DNA of 64,000 nucleotides, from NCBI RefSeq assembly GCF_015453285.1, contig NZ_JADLZT010000002.1, forward strand, positions 372,001 to 436,000, written 5' to 3'. Numbering within the stretch: the first letter of the stretch is position 1; each line of letters begins with the position of its first letter. Below are positions 26,711 through 34,856 of the stretch, piece after piece. A program made the position numbers and the translations under genes. Below the pieces are notes generated by a model. That model saw only the letters and a list, made by a program, of their open reading frames with translations, was not told the origin of the DNA and searched no databases. The stretch comes from Lysobacter niastensis (GTDB lineage: Bacteria > Pseudomonadota > Gammaproteobacteria > Xanthomonadales > Xanthomonadaceae).

Positions 26711-27199
26711 TTACTTCACCTCGAACTCGGTGGTCTGTGCCGGCGTGCCGTTCAACGCGACTTCGGCCTTGTACTTGCCAGCCGGCCACGGGTTGGAGTT
26801 CGAGAACTCGATGTTGGTGGTCTCGGCACCGGTGGTATTGAGCATCTGCTTCTGCTCGCCGGCGGTCTGGCCGTCCTGGTAGGTCAGCCTGGCGGCGACC
26901 TCGACGTTGCTGGCGGTGCCGTCGGTGCCGATCGAGACGATGATCTTGTCGCTCGGCTTGAACATCGTCGTCGGCATCGCGATCTTCTTGTCGGCGCCGG
27001 CGGCCGTGCCGAGCGTGACCGAGCTGACGGTCGCCATCGCCGGAGCCGGAGCCGGCGGCATCGGAGCCGGTTCGACCGGCGCGGGCGCCGGGGCCGGCGT
27101 GATCGCTACGGGTTCTTCCTTCTTCTTGCAGCCCACCACCGCCAGCGAGGCGATCAGCGCCGTGGCCAGGGCGTAACGGGTACGGTTGCGAATCAACAT
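26711..27199 (-). CDS. Pro/Ala-rich lipoprotein of unknown function
   Basis: A 162-residue lipoprotein: signal peptide ALATALIASLAVVGCKKKEE with lipobox VVGC. A Pro/Ala/Glu linker (residues about 30-55) of the wall-spanning type is followed by a small beta-rich domain (SSVTLGTAAGADKKIAMPTT, KPSDKIIVSIGTDGTASNVE, then NPWPAGKYKAEVALNGTPAQ). The linker suggests that the domain reaches into or across the periplasm. It is closed by a strong terminator. I do not recognise a named family. Confidence 0.82.
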   Translation of the reverse strand: MLIRNRTRYALATALIASLAVVGCKKKEEPVAITPAPAPAPVEPAPMPPAPAPAMATVSSVTLGTAAGADKKIAMPTTMFKPSDKIIVSIGTDGTASNVEVAARLTYQDGQTAGEQKQMLNTTGAETTNIEFSNSNPWPAGKYKAEVALNGTPAQTTEFEVK

Positions 27200-27269
27200 G
27201 GGGATCTCTCCTTGAAACCTGTTGCAGTGTCAGGAACGTGCCGTGCCTGGAGGCCGCGTTGCGGCGAGG

Positions 27270-27578
27270 TCACGACTGGATGTTGGGAATCTTCAGGACC
27301 TGGCCCGGCTTGATCTTGTCCGGGTCGTCGAGCTGGTCGCGGTTGGCCTCGAAGATCGCGTTCCACTGGCTGGCCTTGCCATAGAACTGCTTGGCGATGT
27401 GCGACAGCGTGTCGCCCTTCTCCACGGTGTACGTCTGCTCGGCAGGCGCGACTTTCTCCGCGGTGGTGTCGACGCTCGCGGTAACGCCGGAGAAGTCGGC
27501 CTTCTCGACCTTTTCCGCGGTGGTGTCGACCTTGCTGGTTACGCCGGAAAAATCGGCTTTCTTGTCCGGTGTGGTCAT
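27270..27578 (-). CDS. LysM-domain protein (Kbp/YgaU-like, no BON domain)
   Basis: A 102-residue protein with two near-identical 19-residue repeats at residues 7-25 and 26-44 ([19 protein letters not shown] and [19 protein letters not shown]), then a LysM domain ([20 protein letters not shown] to GQVLKIPN). The LysM domain closely resembles the C-terminal domain of the potassium-binding protein Kbp/YgaU, but the BON domain is missing. There is no signal peptide, so it is likely cytoplasmic, as Kbp is. ATG 27578 is preferred. A 16-base palindrome lies 72 bases upstream. Confidence 0.85.
   Translation of the reverse strand: MTTPDKKADFSGVTSKVDTTAEKVEKADFSGVTASVDTTAEKVAPAEQTYTVEKGDTLSHIAKQFYGKASQWNAIFEANRDQLDDPDKIKPGQVLKIPNIQS
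27447..27560 (-). repeat. 57-base tandem duplication inside the LysM gene
   Basis: Two adjacent 57-base units (27504-27560 and 27447-27503) encode the 19-residue repeats of the LysM protein. The amino acids are nearly identical, but several third positions differ, so the duplication is not recent. Confidence 0.85.
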
Positions 27579-27649
27579 GGGGTGGGTGCTCCTTGCCGTG
27601 ATGGCGAGGGGCAACATGGCACGCTGGTTGTTAAGGAAGCATTGCGGCC

Positions 27650-27665
27650 GTGTGATTAATCACAC
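27650..27665. promoter_or_regulatory. Perfect 16-base palindrome upstream of the LysM gene
   Basis: GTGTGATTAATCACAC is a perfect palindrome, AT-rich at its centre, placed 72 bases before the LysM gene ATG and 50 bases after the gamma-glutamylcyclotransferase stop. It looks like a regulator site but matches neither CRP/Clp (spacer 4 rather than 6 between TGTGA and TCACA) nor FNR spacing. Confidence 0.5.
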
Positions 27666-27714
27666 AACCATTTCGCCGCGATTCAACGCACCGAAAGCAG
27701 CTTCCGTTTTGCGG

Positions 27715-28071
27715 TTACGCAGCGGGATCCGCGCCCCGATCTGCGCCGCTCAGACGATAGACATAAGCGTCCACCGTCGTGCCGTTGTTGCGCCTGGCAA
27801 GCGTCAGGACGCGCGTGTATCCCTCGCCTTCGAACTCGTCGATGCGGGCCCAGTAGTGGGACAGGCTGTCCGCGCTGAAGAGCAAGCCCGGTATCTCGTC
27901 GCCGTGCTCATCCAGGACGATGCCGGGATAGCCCATCACCGCACCCCAGCCCTCCTGGTACAACCGGCCCCTCACCGTCGCAGGCTCCCAGGTGCCCGGG
28001 ATGTCGGCGAGAACATGTGCATTGGGCTGGCCGGGAGCCAGCGTTCCATAAACGAAGAGACGGTTCGTCAT
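27715..28071 (-). CDS. Gamma-glutamylcyclotransferase family protein
   Basis: A 118-residue protein of the GGCT/AIG2 fold. The signature N-terminus RLFVYGTLAPGQPN binds the substrate alpha-carboxyl group; the catalytic-type Glu is in RIDEFEGEGYTRV, followed by TVDAYVYRL. Such enzymes cyclise gamma-glutamyl amines or peptides to 5-oxoproline. The start at ATG 28071 gives MTNRLFVYG. It is the last gene of a compact minus-strand set with queF and a small membrane protein; the upstream stop is five bases away. Confidence 0.88.
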   Translation of the reverse strand: MTNRLFVYGTLAPGQPNAHVLADIPGTWEPATVRGRLYQEGWGAVMGYPGIVLDEHGDEIPGLLFSADSLSHYWARIDEFEGEGYTRVLTLARRNNGTTVDAYVYRLSGADRGADPAA

Positions 28072-28076
28072 CGACG

Positions 28077-28493
28077 TCAGGCCGGGCCGCGAAGCGTCTT
28101 CGCGCTCCGGCGCCCAAGCAGAGCCGAGAGCACCGCCCAGGCCAGCACGACGAATACGCCCGCAACCACGCCAAGGCTGATCGCGAGCCAGACGGCGCCG
28201 CGATCGCCACCGAAGTTGAGCGCCAGGTTTCCCGCGAGGGCGATGGATACCGGAAGCCACGCGGCGGCGGCGAAGAGTGTCGCCAGCGAGACGGTGTGCA
28301 GCATCGTGCCTCGTGCGCTGAGTCCGAAGGCCGCTGCGGCCGCAGCGCACAGACCCAGCGCGGCCAGCGCGTTGCCGAGTGGAAGGCCGCCCGGCAGCAA
28401 CGTCTCCAGGTAGGGCATGCCGGAGACCAGCGAAAGCATCGCCAGCGTGGCGATGGCCAGGAGCGCTGCGACGATCGTCTTCGGCAGGGTCAC
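28077..28493 (-). CDS. Four-helix membrane protein of unknown function
   Basis: A 138-residue protein with four predicted membrane helices (for example TIVAALLAIATLAMLSLV, LGNALAALGLCAAAAAAFGL, LATLFAAAAWLPVSIAL and AVWLAISLGVVAGVFVVLAW) and a basic C-terminus (GRRSAKTLRG). The start is uncertain: GTG 28493 (26 bases after the queF stop) is the first plausible codon but lacks a clear Shine-Dalgarno sequence. It lies between queF and the gamma-glutamylcyclotransferase gene, probably in one operon. Confidence 0.65.
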   Translation of the reverse strand: MTLPKTIVAALLAIATLAMLSLVSGMPYLETLLPGGLPLGNALAALGLCAAAAAAFGLSARGTMLHTVSLATLFAAAAWLPVSIALAGNLALNFGGDRGAVWLAISLGVVAGVFVVLAWAVLSALLGRRSAKTLRGPA

Positions 28494-28519
28494 GGTGGCG
28501 ACGACGTGGTGTGGCAGGG

Positions 28520-29344
28520 CTACTGGCGCTCGTCGCGACCGGCGACGGGCCTTGGCGTGCCCGGCGTCGCCCGCCACGGGTTGATGTCGAGGCCGCCACG
28601 CCGGGTGTAGCGCGCTTCCACCGACAGCTGCTGCGGGCGTGCGCGTTCCGCCAGGTCGTTGTAGATGCGTTCCACGCACTGCTCGTGGAACTCGGCGTGG
28701 TCGCGGAACGACACCAGGTAACGGAGCAGGCCGGCGCGGTCGAGCTTCGGGCCGCGGTAGGCGATAACGACGCGCGCCCAGTCGGGCTGGCCCGTGACCG
28801 GGCAGTTCGACTTCAGCAGCGCGCTGGTCAGCGTTTCGCTGACGATCTGGTCGCGGTTGGCAGCGATGTGTCCGGCGTTCGGCGGACCGTAGTCCTCGAT
28901 GTCCACGTCGAGACTGTCGATGCAGTCCAGCACCGCATTGCCGTCCGCGCTTTCGTCGATCGGCGGCAGGCCGAACGCGACGTCCACTGCGGCTCCCGCT
29001 GCGCGCGTCAGGTCTTCGGCGATGCGCGAGCGCACCGCTTCCTCGCTGTCGAAGCGCGTGGCGTTGAACGAGTTGAGGTAGAGCTTCAGCGATTTCGACT
29101 CGACGAGGTTCGGCGAGGTCGCCGGCACCGACAGCGTCGCGGTCGCGGTGCGCGGCTTGCCGCGACCGTCGAGCCAGCTCAGTTCGTAGGCATGCCAGCG
29201 GTCGATGCCGGTGAAAGGCAGCGAGTCGTCGTCGACGCCGATGTGCGAGCGGCCGAGCGCGCGCGGGATCGGGAACAGCAGGGCGGCGTCGTACTCGCGC
29301 GGGTAGTCGACGTGGCGGCCGAGGGGGAGGTCCTGGTGGGTCAT
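28520..29344 (-). CDS. queF: NADPH-dependent 7-cyano-7-deazaguanine reductase QueF
   Basis: QueF reduces preQ0 to preQ1 in queuosine biosynthesis. The 274-residue bimodular type II form is complete: the N-terminal module with [11 protein letters not shown], the NADPH-motif region [17 protein letters not shown] (ESKS at residues 82-85) and the C-terminal module with the catalytic Cys181 and Asp188 in [15 protein letters not shown], then [12 protein letters not shown]. Length and motifs match E. coli QueF. I saw no preQ1 riboswitch in the 130 bases upstream. It diverges from the glutathione transferase gene. Confidence 0.96.
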   Translation of the reverse strand: MTHQDLPLGRHVDYPREYDAALLFPIPRALGRSHIGVDDDSLPFTGIDRWHAYELSWLDGRGKPRTATATLSVPATSPNLVESKSLKLYLNSFNATRFDSEEAVRSRIAEDLTRAAGAAVDVAFGLPPIDESADGNAVLDCIDSLDVDIEDYGPPNAGHIAANRDQIVSETLTSALLKSNCPVTGQPDWARVVIAYRGPKLDRAGLLRYLVSFRDHAEFHEQCVERIYNDLAERARPQQLSVEARYTRRGGLDINPWRATPGTPRPVAGRDERQ

Positions 29345-29476
29345 GCGGCGATTTTAACCGCCCCCGGCGTGCAGGCCGGGCATGCGCCGCCGGTCGCTGC
29401 CGCGCTGCAAGGATCGGATATCGCCACCACGCCCGCCACGGGACACTGGCGCCCGGCTTCCCGATCGCCCTCCCCC

Positions 29477-30118
29477 ATGATCACCCTGTACGACTACCTG
29501 CCCTCGCAGAACGCCTGGAAAGTGCGCCAGCTGCTGCACCACCTGCAGATCCCGCACGACACCCGCTTCGTCAGCATCTTCGAAGGCGAGGGTCGCGCGC
29601 CGGCCTACCGCGCCATCAGCCCCACCGGCACGGTGCCGGCGATCGTGCTGGACGACGGCCGCGCGCTGTCCGAGTCGAACGCGATCCTGATGTACCTGGC
29701 CGACGGCACGCGCTACCTGCCCGCCGACGCCTACGGCCGCGCCAAGGTCTGGCAGTGGCTGTCGTTCGAGCAGGAGCGCATCGAAAGCCAGATCGGCGCA
29801 CTGCGCCACTGGACACTGACCGGCAAGCTGCCGCGCCGCGCGCCCGTATTGGTCGAGGCCAAGCGCGCGGCCGGCTTGAACTCACTGGGGATTCTCGACG
29901 CCGAACTGTCGACGCGTGATTTCATCGCCGGCGATGAATACACCGTCGCCGACATCGCGGTGTTCGCCTACGCCAGCCTTGCCGGCGAGGCCGGCTTCGA
30001 ACTGGCGCCTTATCCGAACTTCCGCGAATGGATCGATCGGGTGCGTGCGCAGCCCGGGTACCTGGCGCAGATGCACCCGTACTCGATCGATCCGCACTCG
30101 GTGAAGGAGCTGGGTTGA
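29477..30118 (+). CDS. Glutathione S-transferase family protein
   Basis: A 213-residue glutathione transferase. The N-terminal thioredoxin-fold domain carries MITLYDYLPSQNAWKVRQLL with the Ser/Asn-type active-site region and the cis-Pro of SPTGTVPAIVLDDGRALSES, where ES contacts glutathione. The C-terminal helical domain has the N-capping motif in YTVADIAVFAYA. ATG 29477 is the normal start. It probably conjugates or reduces small electrophiles; no substrate can be inferred. Confidence 0.92.
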   Translation: MITLYDYLPSQNAWKVRQLLHHLQIPHDTRFVSIFEGEGRAPAYRAISPTGTVPAIVLDDGRALSESNAILMYLADGTRYLPADAYGRAKVWQWLSFEQERIESQIGALRHWTLTGKLPRRAPVLVEAKRAAGLNSLGILDAELSTRDFIAGDEYTVADIAVFAYASLAGEAGFELAPYPNFREWIDRVRAQPGYLAQMHPYSIDPHSVKELG

Positions 30119-30151
30119 GGCCTGCAGGACGCCGCCCTCGAAAAAATCCGG

Positions 30152-30526
30152 TCAGGAAGTGCGTACCAGGATGCAAGCCGCGAGCAAGGCGAAACTGAGA
30201 AACAGGTAGCTGTAAACGGCGGGGTACTCACCCAGTCCCGGGACGTTATCCGACCAGCGTGCGTGCGGCGGTGCGGGATAGGCATCGAGAATCCGCCGGT
30301 TGACGACATAGATGGACACGCCGCACGCAGCAAGGAGCGACATGTAGAGCCAATTTGGAACGAACAAAGCCAGCCCTAGTGACAAGCTGAAGAGATTGAG
30401 CAACTCGAACATGGTGAGCGCGGCGCAGGCGCCCCATTGGTCCGATCCCTCGGGCGTCATGCGGCGATGCCAGCTGCGGAAAGACAGCGCGAACCTTGTG
30501 TAGATGTGCATGCTCACCGGCTCCAC
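30152..30526 (-). CDS. Three-helix membrane protein of unknown function
   Basis: A 124-residue protein with three predicted membrane helices: FELLNLFSLSLGLALFVP, WLYMSLLAACGVSIYVVNR and AVYSYLFLSFALLAACILV. The N-terminus is basic (RFALSFRSWHRRM). The start may be GTG 30526 or ATG 30511. Its middle section is visibly lower in GC than the flanking genes, which may hint at more recent origin. It lies downstream of two back-to-back palindromes (30525-30565). Family unknown. Confidence 0.62.
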   Translation of the reverse strand: MEPVSMHIYTRFALSFRSWHRRMTPEGSDQWGACAALTMFELLNLFSLSLGLALFVPNWLYMSLLAACGVSIYVVNRRILDAYPAPPHARWSDNVPGLGEYPAVYSYLFLSFALLAACILVRTS

Positions 30527-30565
30527 GGCAACGTTGCCGTCCGGGCAGGCTGCCAGCCTGCCCGG
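30525..30565. terminator. Two adjacent palindromes after the M20 hydrolase gene
   Basis: ACGGCAACGTTGCCGT (30525-30540), a perfect 16-base palindrome, abuts a hairpin with 11-base perfect arms starting CCGGGCAGGC and a 3-base loop (30541-30565). They lie just after the M20 hydrolase stop at 30578 and overlap the GTG start of the small membrane protein gene. No U tract is present. Confidence 0.5.
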
Positions 30566-30577
30566 ATCGCGAATACC

Positions 30578-31900
30578 TCAGCGCTGCGTCACCGCCGCCG
30601 CCGGCGCCCCGTGCAGGTAATCCAGCGTCACCTGCAACAGCGCTCGCAGGCCCACGTCGAGCGACGACTCGTCGAGCGCGAACTTCGGCGAGTGGTTGCT
30701 CGGCGCGGTGACCGGGTCGATGCCCGGCGCGGTGGCGCCGACGAAGAAGAACATCGACGGCACTTCCTTCGCGTAGAAGGAGAAGTCCTCCGCGCCCATC
30801 TGCAGCGGCGGCTCGATCACGTTGTCGGTGCCGACCACCGCCTGCAGGCTCGGCAGCATGCGCGCGGTCAGATCGGGATTGTTGTAGGTGACCGGATTGC
30901 CGTCGCGGTCGGGCACGCTGGCATCGGCGGTGGCGCCGTTGGCGAGGCTGACGTGCTCGGCGACGTTCTTCAGGTCGGCGAAGATCTTCTGCCGCATGCC
31001 TTCGTCGAAGGTGCGGATGGTACCGACCAGCTCGACCTCTTCGGGAATGATGTTGTAGCGGATGCCGCCCTTGATGGCGCCGAAGCTGACCACCGCCGGC
31101 AGCTTGGCGATGTCGGTGCGGCGGCTGACGATGTTCTGCGAGCTTTCGATCAGTTCCGCCGCGGTGACGATCGGATCGACACCGCCCCACGGACGCGAGC
31201 CGTGCGTCTGCCGGCCCTTCACCTTGATCGTGAACTTGTCGGAGGCCGCCATCAGCGGGCCCTGGCGCACGCCGATCTGGCCCGCCTGCAGCGTCGAGAA
31301 CACGTGCAGGCCGAACACCGCGTCGGGCTTGAAGTCCTTGAACAGGCCCTGCTTCAACATCAGCGACGCGCCGCCTTCCTCGCCGTCGGGCGCGCCTTCT
31401 TCGGAAGGCTGGAACACCAGCATCACCGAGCCCGGCAGGTCGGCTTTCATCTTGACCAGCGCCTGGGCGATGCCGAGCAGGATGCCGGTGTGCGCGTCGT
31501 GGCCGCAGGCGTGCATGACACCGACGGTGTCGCCGCGGAACGTGGTGGTGACCTTGGACGCGAACGGCAGGTCGACCTGTTCGGTCACCGGCAGCGCATC
31601 CATGTCGGCGCGCAGCGCGACCTTCGGACCCGGCTTGCCACCCGGGATGATCGCGACCACGCCGTGGTTGGCGATGCCGGTGAGCGGCTTCAGGCCCATC
31701 GCACGCAGTTGCTTGGCCACTTCGGCAGCCGTGCGCGTCTCGCGGTTGGACAGTTCCGGATGCTCGTGGAAATCGCGCCGCCACTGCACGACGTTCTGCC
31801 TGACCGCGCTCGCGGCGGCGGCGACTTCGGGCCGCTCGCCCGCTTGGGCGCACGGCGCCAGCAGGGTGGCGATCAGGGCAGGCAGGATCAGACGGCGCAT
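30578..31900 (-). CDS. M20-family amidohydrolase/carboxypeptidase, exported
   Basis: A 440-residue metallopeptidase with a signal peptide (MRRLILPALIATLLAPCAQA). The M20 metal motifs are present: VVQWRRDFHEHPELSNRE, ALRADMDALPVTE, VGVMHACGHDAHTGILLGI, FQPSEEGAPDGEEGGASLML and LQMGAEDFSFYAKEVP. It belongs to the HipO/IAA-amino acid hydrolase group, which cleaves N-acylated amino acids. ATG 31900 begins the signal. Its 3' end is marked by the back-to-back palindromes at 30525-30565. Confidence 0.92.
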   Translation of the reverse strand: MRRLILPALIATLLAPCAQAGERPEVAAAASAVRQNVVQWRRDFHEHPELSNRETRTAAEVAKQLRAMGLKPLTGIANHGVVAIIPGGKPGPKVALRADMDALPVTEQVDLPFASKVTTTFRGDTVGVMHACGHDAHTGILLGIAQALVKMKADLPGSVMLVFQPSEEGAPDGEEGGASLMLKQGLFKDFKPDAVFGLHVFSTLQAGQIGVRQGPLMAASDKFTIKVKGRQTHGSRPWGGVDPIVTAAELIESSQNIVSRRTDIAKLPAVVSFGAIKGGIRYNIIPEEVELVGTIRTFDEGMRQKIFADLKNVAEHVSLANGATADASVPDRDGNPVTYNNPDLTARMLPSLQAVVGTDNVIEPPLQMGAEDFSFYAKEVPSMFFFVGATAPGIDPVTAPSNHSPKFALDESSLDVGLRALLQVTLDYLHGAPAAAVTQR

Positions 31901-32003
31901 CGGCAATGAACTCCCCAGGTGATGGGGCGATGCTAAGGGCAAATGCCGAGTCGCGGTGCTGGCGCCAGATACCGCAAAGCGATGCCGCCATGCCAGGCGC
32001 TCG

Positions 32004-32363
32004 TCATTCCGCGCCGATCCTCGTCCGCATGGCCCGGCTCAGCTTGCCGAGCGCGTGCCGATACGACCAATCCACCAGTTCGCGCAGGTAGTCCTCGGGC
32101 ACGCGGCGCACGTCCACCACCGTCACCCAGTGCCAGCGCCCCATCCAGCGCGCCGGCTTGATGCCGGGCTGGTCGGTCAGTTCGACAAAGCGCTCGGGCG
32201 TCACCCGGATGCTGAAGCGCCAGCGCTCCGGCTCGCTGGTCTTGAAGTAGGCGAAAGTCTTGCCGCCGACCTGGTACATCAGCACGTTCTGCGGCTCGCC
32301 CAGCTCGCGGCGAAGGGCGCCGCGGAAGCGGCTGCAGAACGTCTTGAGTTGCCTGGTGTCCAT
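32004..32363 (-). CDS. MmcQ/YjbR family protein
   Basis: A 119-residue protein of the MmcQ/YjbR family with a CyaY-like fold. It begins MDTRQLKTFCSRFRGALRRE and has YQVGGKTFAYFKTSEPERWR and GWYTV-type strand sequence WMGRWHWVTVVDVRRVPEDY followed by an LVDWSYRHAL helix. Family members are reported to bind DNA in some bacteria, but their role is unclear. It lies 31 bases downstream of a small exported protein gene on the same strand. Confidence 0.88.
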   Translation of the reverse strand: MDTRQLKTFCSRFRGALRRELGEPQNVLMYQVGGKTFAYFKTSEPERWRFSIRVTPERFVELTDQPGIKPARWMGRWHWVTVVDVRRVPEDYLRELVDWSYRHALGKLSRAMRTRIGAE

Positions 32364-32394
32364 GCGTCAGTGCGGCCGTGGCCGGGCGCTGGCC

Positions 32395-32841
32395 CTACTT
32401 CCCCTCAAGGGCTGCATTCAGCGTGGTCTGGTCGAAATGCCTCGTCAGGCCCTCCAGGCCGGCCGCGACGGAGGGCGCGGCGAACATTTCCTGCGAAGCG
32501 ACCTGGCCGAGCAGGTTGAATGCATTACCGATGGCGCCGGAGCCTTCGTACCTGTAGGCGTCGCGCAACTGGCTGCGGCACGACTCCGTCATCAACCGCA
32601 TGTACAAGCCCGCGGTCTCCTTGCTCAGTGCCTCACGCTTCGAGGCCGGCATCGAGACGAACGGAGCGATGTCCTCGTTCAACGAAATCGCCGAGAAGAT
32701 CCACTTCACCAGCAGGGCCTTGTCCTCTGGCGTAGTCGCGGCGACGAGGCATTTGCTGAGGTCATCGCCATAAGGTCCCGCGCTGGCGACTCCCGGAAGC
32801 AGCGCCAGCGACACCAGGCCTGCGGCCCATCCCTTCTTCAT
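32395..32841 (-). CDS. Small exported protein of unknown function
   Basis: A 148-residue protein with a Sec signal peptide (MKKGWAAGLVSLALLPGVAS, then AGPYGDDL) and a helical mature domain (LSKCLVAATTPEDKALLVKW, LSKETAGLYMRLMTESCRSQ). The two Cys residues may pair in the periplasm. The C-terminus runs GLEGLTRHFDQTTLNAALEG. I do not recognise the family, though similar proteins seem common in Xanthomonadaceae. It is upstream of mmcQ and divergent from the APC permease (148-base gap). Confidence 0.8.
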   Translation of the reverse strand: MKKGWAAGLVSLALLPGVASAGPYGDDLSKCLVAATTPEDKALLVKWIFSAISLNEDIAPFVSMPASKREALSKETAGLYMRLMTESCRSQLRDAYRYEGSGAIGNAFNLLGQVASQEMFAAPSVAAGLEGLTRHFDQTTLNAALEGK

Positions 32842-32989
32842 CCCCTGCTCCCGTCCCTTTTGCGAGTTCGAAGCGTAACGCGGCTACGCGACCATGTGGC
32901 CGCGGCATGTCGTGATGCCGCCCCGGACTTGGACACTGCCGTGCCAGCATGCGACCCTGCCCCGGCCCATTGCACGCGCCACGGAATCG

Positions 32990-34333
32990 ATGAACGACGC
33001 CACCCCGCCCTCGCCCGCCCAGCCACTGCAGGGAGATGCCGCGCTGGTGCGCGCGCTGGGGCCGTTCCAGCTCGGCGCATCGATCATCAACATCATCGTC
33101 GGCGCCGGCATCTTCATGCTGCCGGCGCTGCTGTCCTCGCGCCTGGGCGCGGCCGCGCCGCTGGCCTTCGTCGCCGGTGCCATCGCGATCGTGCCGATCG
33201 CGTTGTGCTTCGCCGCGGTCGGTAGCCGAGCCGCCACCACCGGCGGCCCGTACACCTATGCGGCCGCCGCGTTCGGTCCGTTCGCGGGCTTCATCACCGG
33301 TGCGCTGATGTGGATCTGCAACGTCGCCTCCAGCGCCGGTGTCGCGGCGGCGCTGACCAGCCAGGTCGCGCATGCCTTTCCCGCGTTTGCAGAGCCGGTG
33401 CCGCGCAGCGCGCTGATCCTGGCGGTCTATGGCGCGCTGCTGGCGCTCAACGCGTTCGGCGTGAAGCTCGGCGCGCGCATGATCGTACTGCTGGCGACAC
33501 TGAAGCTGACGCCGCTGTTTCTGCTCGCGTCGCTGGGCCTGTTCTTCGTCGACTGGTCACAGGTGAGCTTCGCGCTTGGCGGCATCCCGTCGTGGAGCGC
33601 GCTGGGCTCGTCGCTGGTGCTGGTGGTGTTCGCCTACTCCGGCATGGAGACCGCGCTGGTGCCCTCCGGCGAGGTGCGCGACCCGGCCAAGCATGTGCCG
33701 CGCGCGACCATGAGCGCGATCGTCATCGTCGTGCTGCTCTACATCGGCATCCAGGTGGTTTGCCAGGGCACGCTGGGCCAGGCGTTGCCCGGCAGCACCG
33801 CGCCGATCGCCGATGCCGCCGGTTCGCTGTGGACGCCGGGACGCACGCTGCTGCTGGTCACCGCCTGCGTGTCGATGCTGGGTTTCCTGATGGGCAACCT
33901 GTTCTCGTCCTCGCGCCTGCTGTTCGCACTCGGCCGCGACGGTTGCCTGCCGAGCGCGATCGGCCAGGTCGATGCGAAGCACCGCGTGCCGCGCCTGGGC
34001 CTGCTCGCGCACGCCGGCATCGCCGCCATCCTCGCGCTGGGCGGCAGCTTCGAAACGCTGGCGCTGATTTCCGGCGGCGCGATCTGCCTGGTGTTCGCCG
34101 CGGTGTCGCTGGCGGCGTGGCGTGCGCAGCGCCTGGACCTGCGCGGACACGGCGAGCCGCTGGTGTTGCCAGGCGGTCCGCTGGTGCCGGGGTTGGCGGC
34201 GCTGACGATGGCCGCGATCCTGACCACGCTGACGTCCAAGGAATGGCTGGCGATCGCGGTATCGCTGAGCGCGCTGGTGGTGATCTACGCGGTGCTCGCG
34301 GCCAGGCGCGGGCGCATCGCGCGCGCGTCGTGA
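32990..34333 (+). CDS. APC family amino acid permease
   Basis: A 447-residue transporter with about twelve predicted helices. The first helix carries the APC ligand-binding GAGIF motif in IINIIVGAGIFMLPALLS. Other typical segments are GGPYTYAAAAFGPFAGFITG, the sixth-helix FAYSGMETALVPSGEVRDPA and VSMLGFLMGNLFSSSRLLFA. Amino acid substrates are likely but not specified. ATG 32990 (MNDATPPSPAQ) is preferred since upstream residues are noise. It converges on the zapE-set lipoprotein gene. Confidence 0.9.
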   Translation: MNDATPPSPAQPLQGDAALVRALGPFQLGASIINIIVGAGIFMLPALLSSRLGAAAPLAFVAGAIAIVPIALCFAAVGSRAATTGGPYTYAAAAFGPFAGFITGALMWICNVASSAGVAAALTSQVAHAFPAFAEPVPRSALILAVYGALLALNAFGVKLGARMIVLLATLKLTPLFLLASLGLFFVDWSQVSFALGGIPSWSALGSSLVLVVFAYSGMETALVPSGEVRDPAKHVPRATMSAIVIVVLLYIGIQVVCQGTLGQALPGSTAPIADAAGSLWTPGRTLLLVTACVSMLGFLMGNLFSSSRLLFALGRDGCLPSAIGQVDAKHRVPRLGLLAHAGIAAILALGGSFETLALISGGAICLVFAAVSLAAWRAQRLDLRGHGEPLVLPGGPLVPGLAALTMAAILTTLTSKEWLAIAVSLSALVVIYAVLAARRGRIARAS

Positions 34334-34343
34334 CGCAGACGCG

Positions 34344-34856
34344 CTACTTGCCTCTGTAAGCCTCGCGCACGATCACGCGCGCCGGAATCTCGCGCAGTTG
34401 CGGTGACGCGTCGAGCACGCGGATGTCGTAGGTGTACAGCCCCGGCGACAGCGGCAGGCGTGTCAGTTCGGCGTGAAGCGCACGCGCGCCCCACGAGGTC
34501 AGCACCGGACGCGGCACATCGCGATGGCGCAGCAGGCGCGAACCGTTCTCGCGGATCTCGTTGATCGTCACGCGTACGGTTGCTTCCGCGCCCGGCGATT
34601 TGCCGCCGCCGGCCAACGTCCAGGCCCGGCTGCGTTGTGCCTGGCCATCGAATGGATAGAGCAGCTCGATGGAGTAGATGTCCTGCTCGCGCACGGCGAA
34701 GCGGCCATGCGCGCGATGCCCCGGCTTGAGCTCGATGGGCTGCTCGAGTGGCGGCACCGGCGTACCGCTCGTGCATGCGCCGATGGCGACCAGACCCGCG
34801 ATCGCCATCACGCGTGCTGCTCGCCCCATTGTCAGCGCGGGCCGCATCGGCTTCAT
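34344..34856 (-). CDS. Lipoprotein of unknown function, coupled to zapE
   Basis: A 170-residue lipoprotein (signal with lipobox AIGAC, GLVAIGACTSGTPVPPLEQP) whose mature part is a single beta-sandwich-like domain (IELKPGHRAHGRFAVREQD, PGLYTYDIRVLDASPQLREI). The PLSPGLYTYDI strand and the LTSWGARALHAEL region recall DUF5625-like proteins, but I am not certain. The ATG at 34856 overlaps the zapE stop by four bases (ATGA), so its translation is coupled to zapE. Confidence 0.8.
   Translation of the reverse strand: MKPMRPALTMGRAARVMAIAGLVAIGACTSGTPVPPLEQPIELKPGHRAHGRFAVREQDIYSIELLYPFDGQAQRSRAWTLAGGGKSPGAEATVRVTINEIRENGSRLLRHRDVPRPVLTSWGARALHAELTRLPLSPGLYTYDIRVLDASPQLREIPARVIVREAYRGK

Noticed and set aside
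27650-27665. CRP/Clp or FNR site
   Set aside because: TGTGA and TCACA are four bases apart, not six, and the TTGAT-N4-ATCAA layout is not met.
29345-29476. preQ1 riboswitch before queF
   Set aside because: I saw no A-rich tail or hairpin of the known preQ1 classes on the minus strand.
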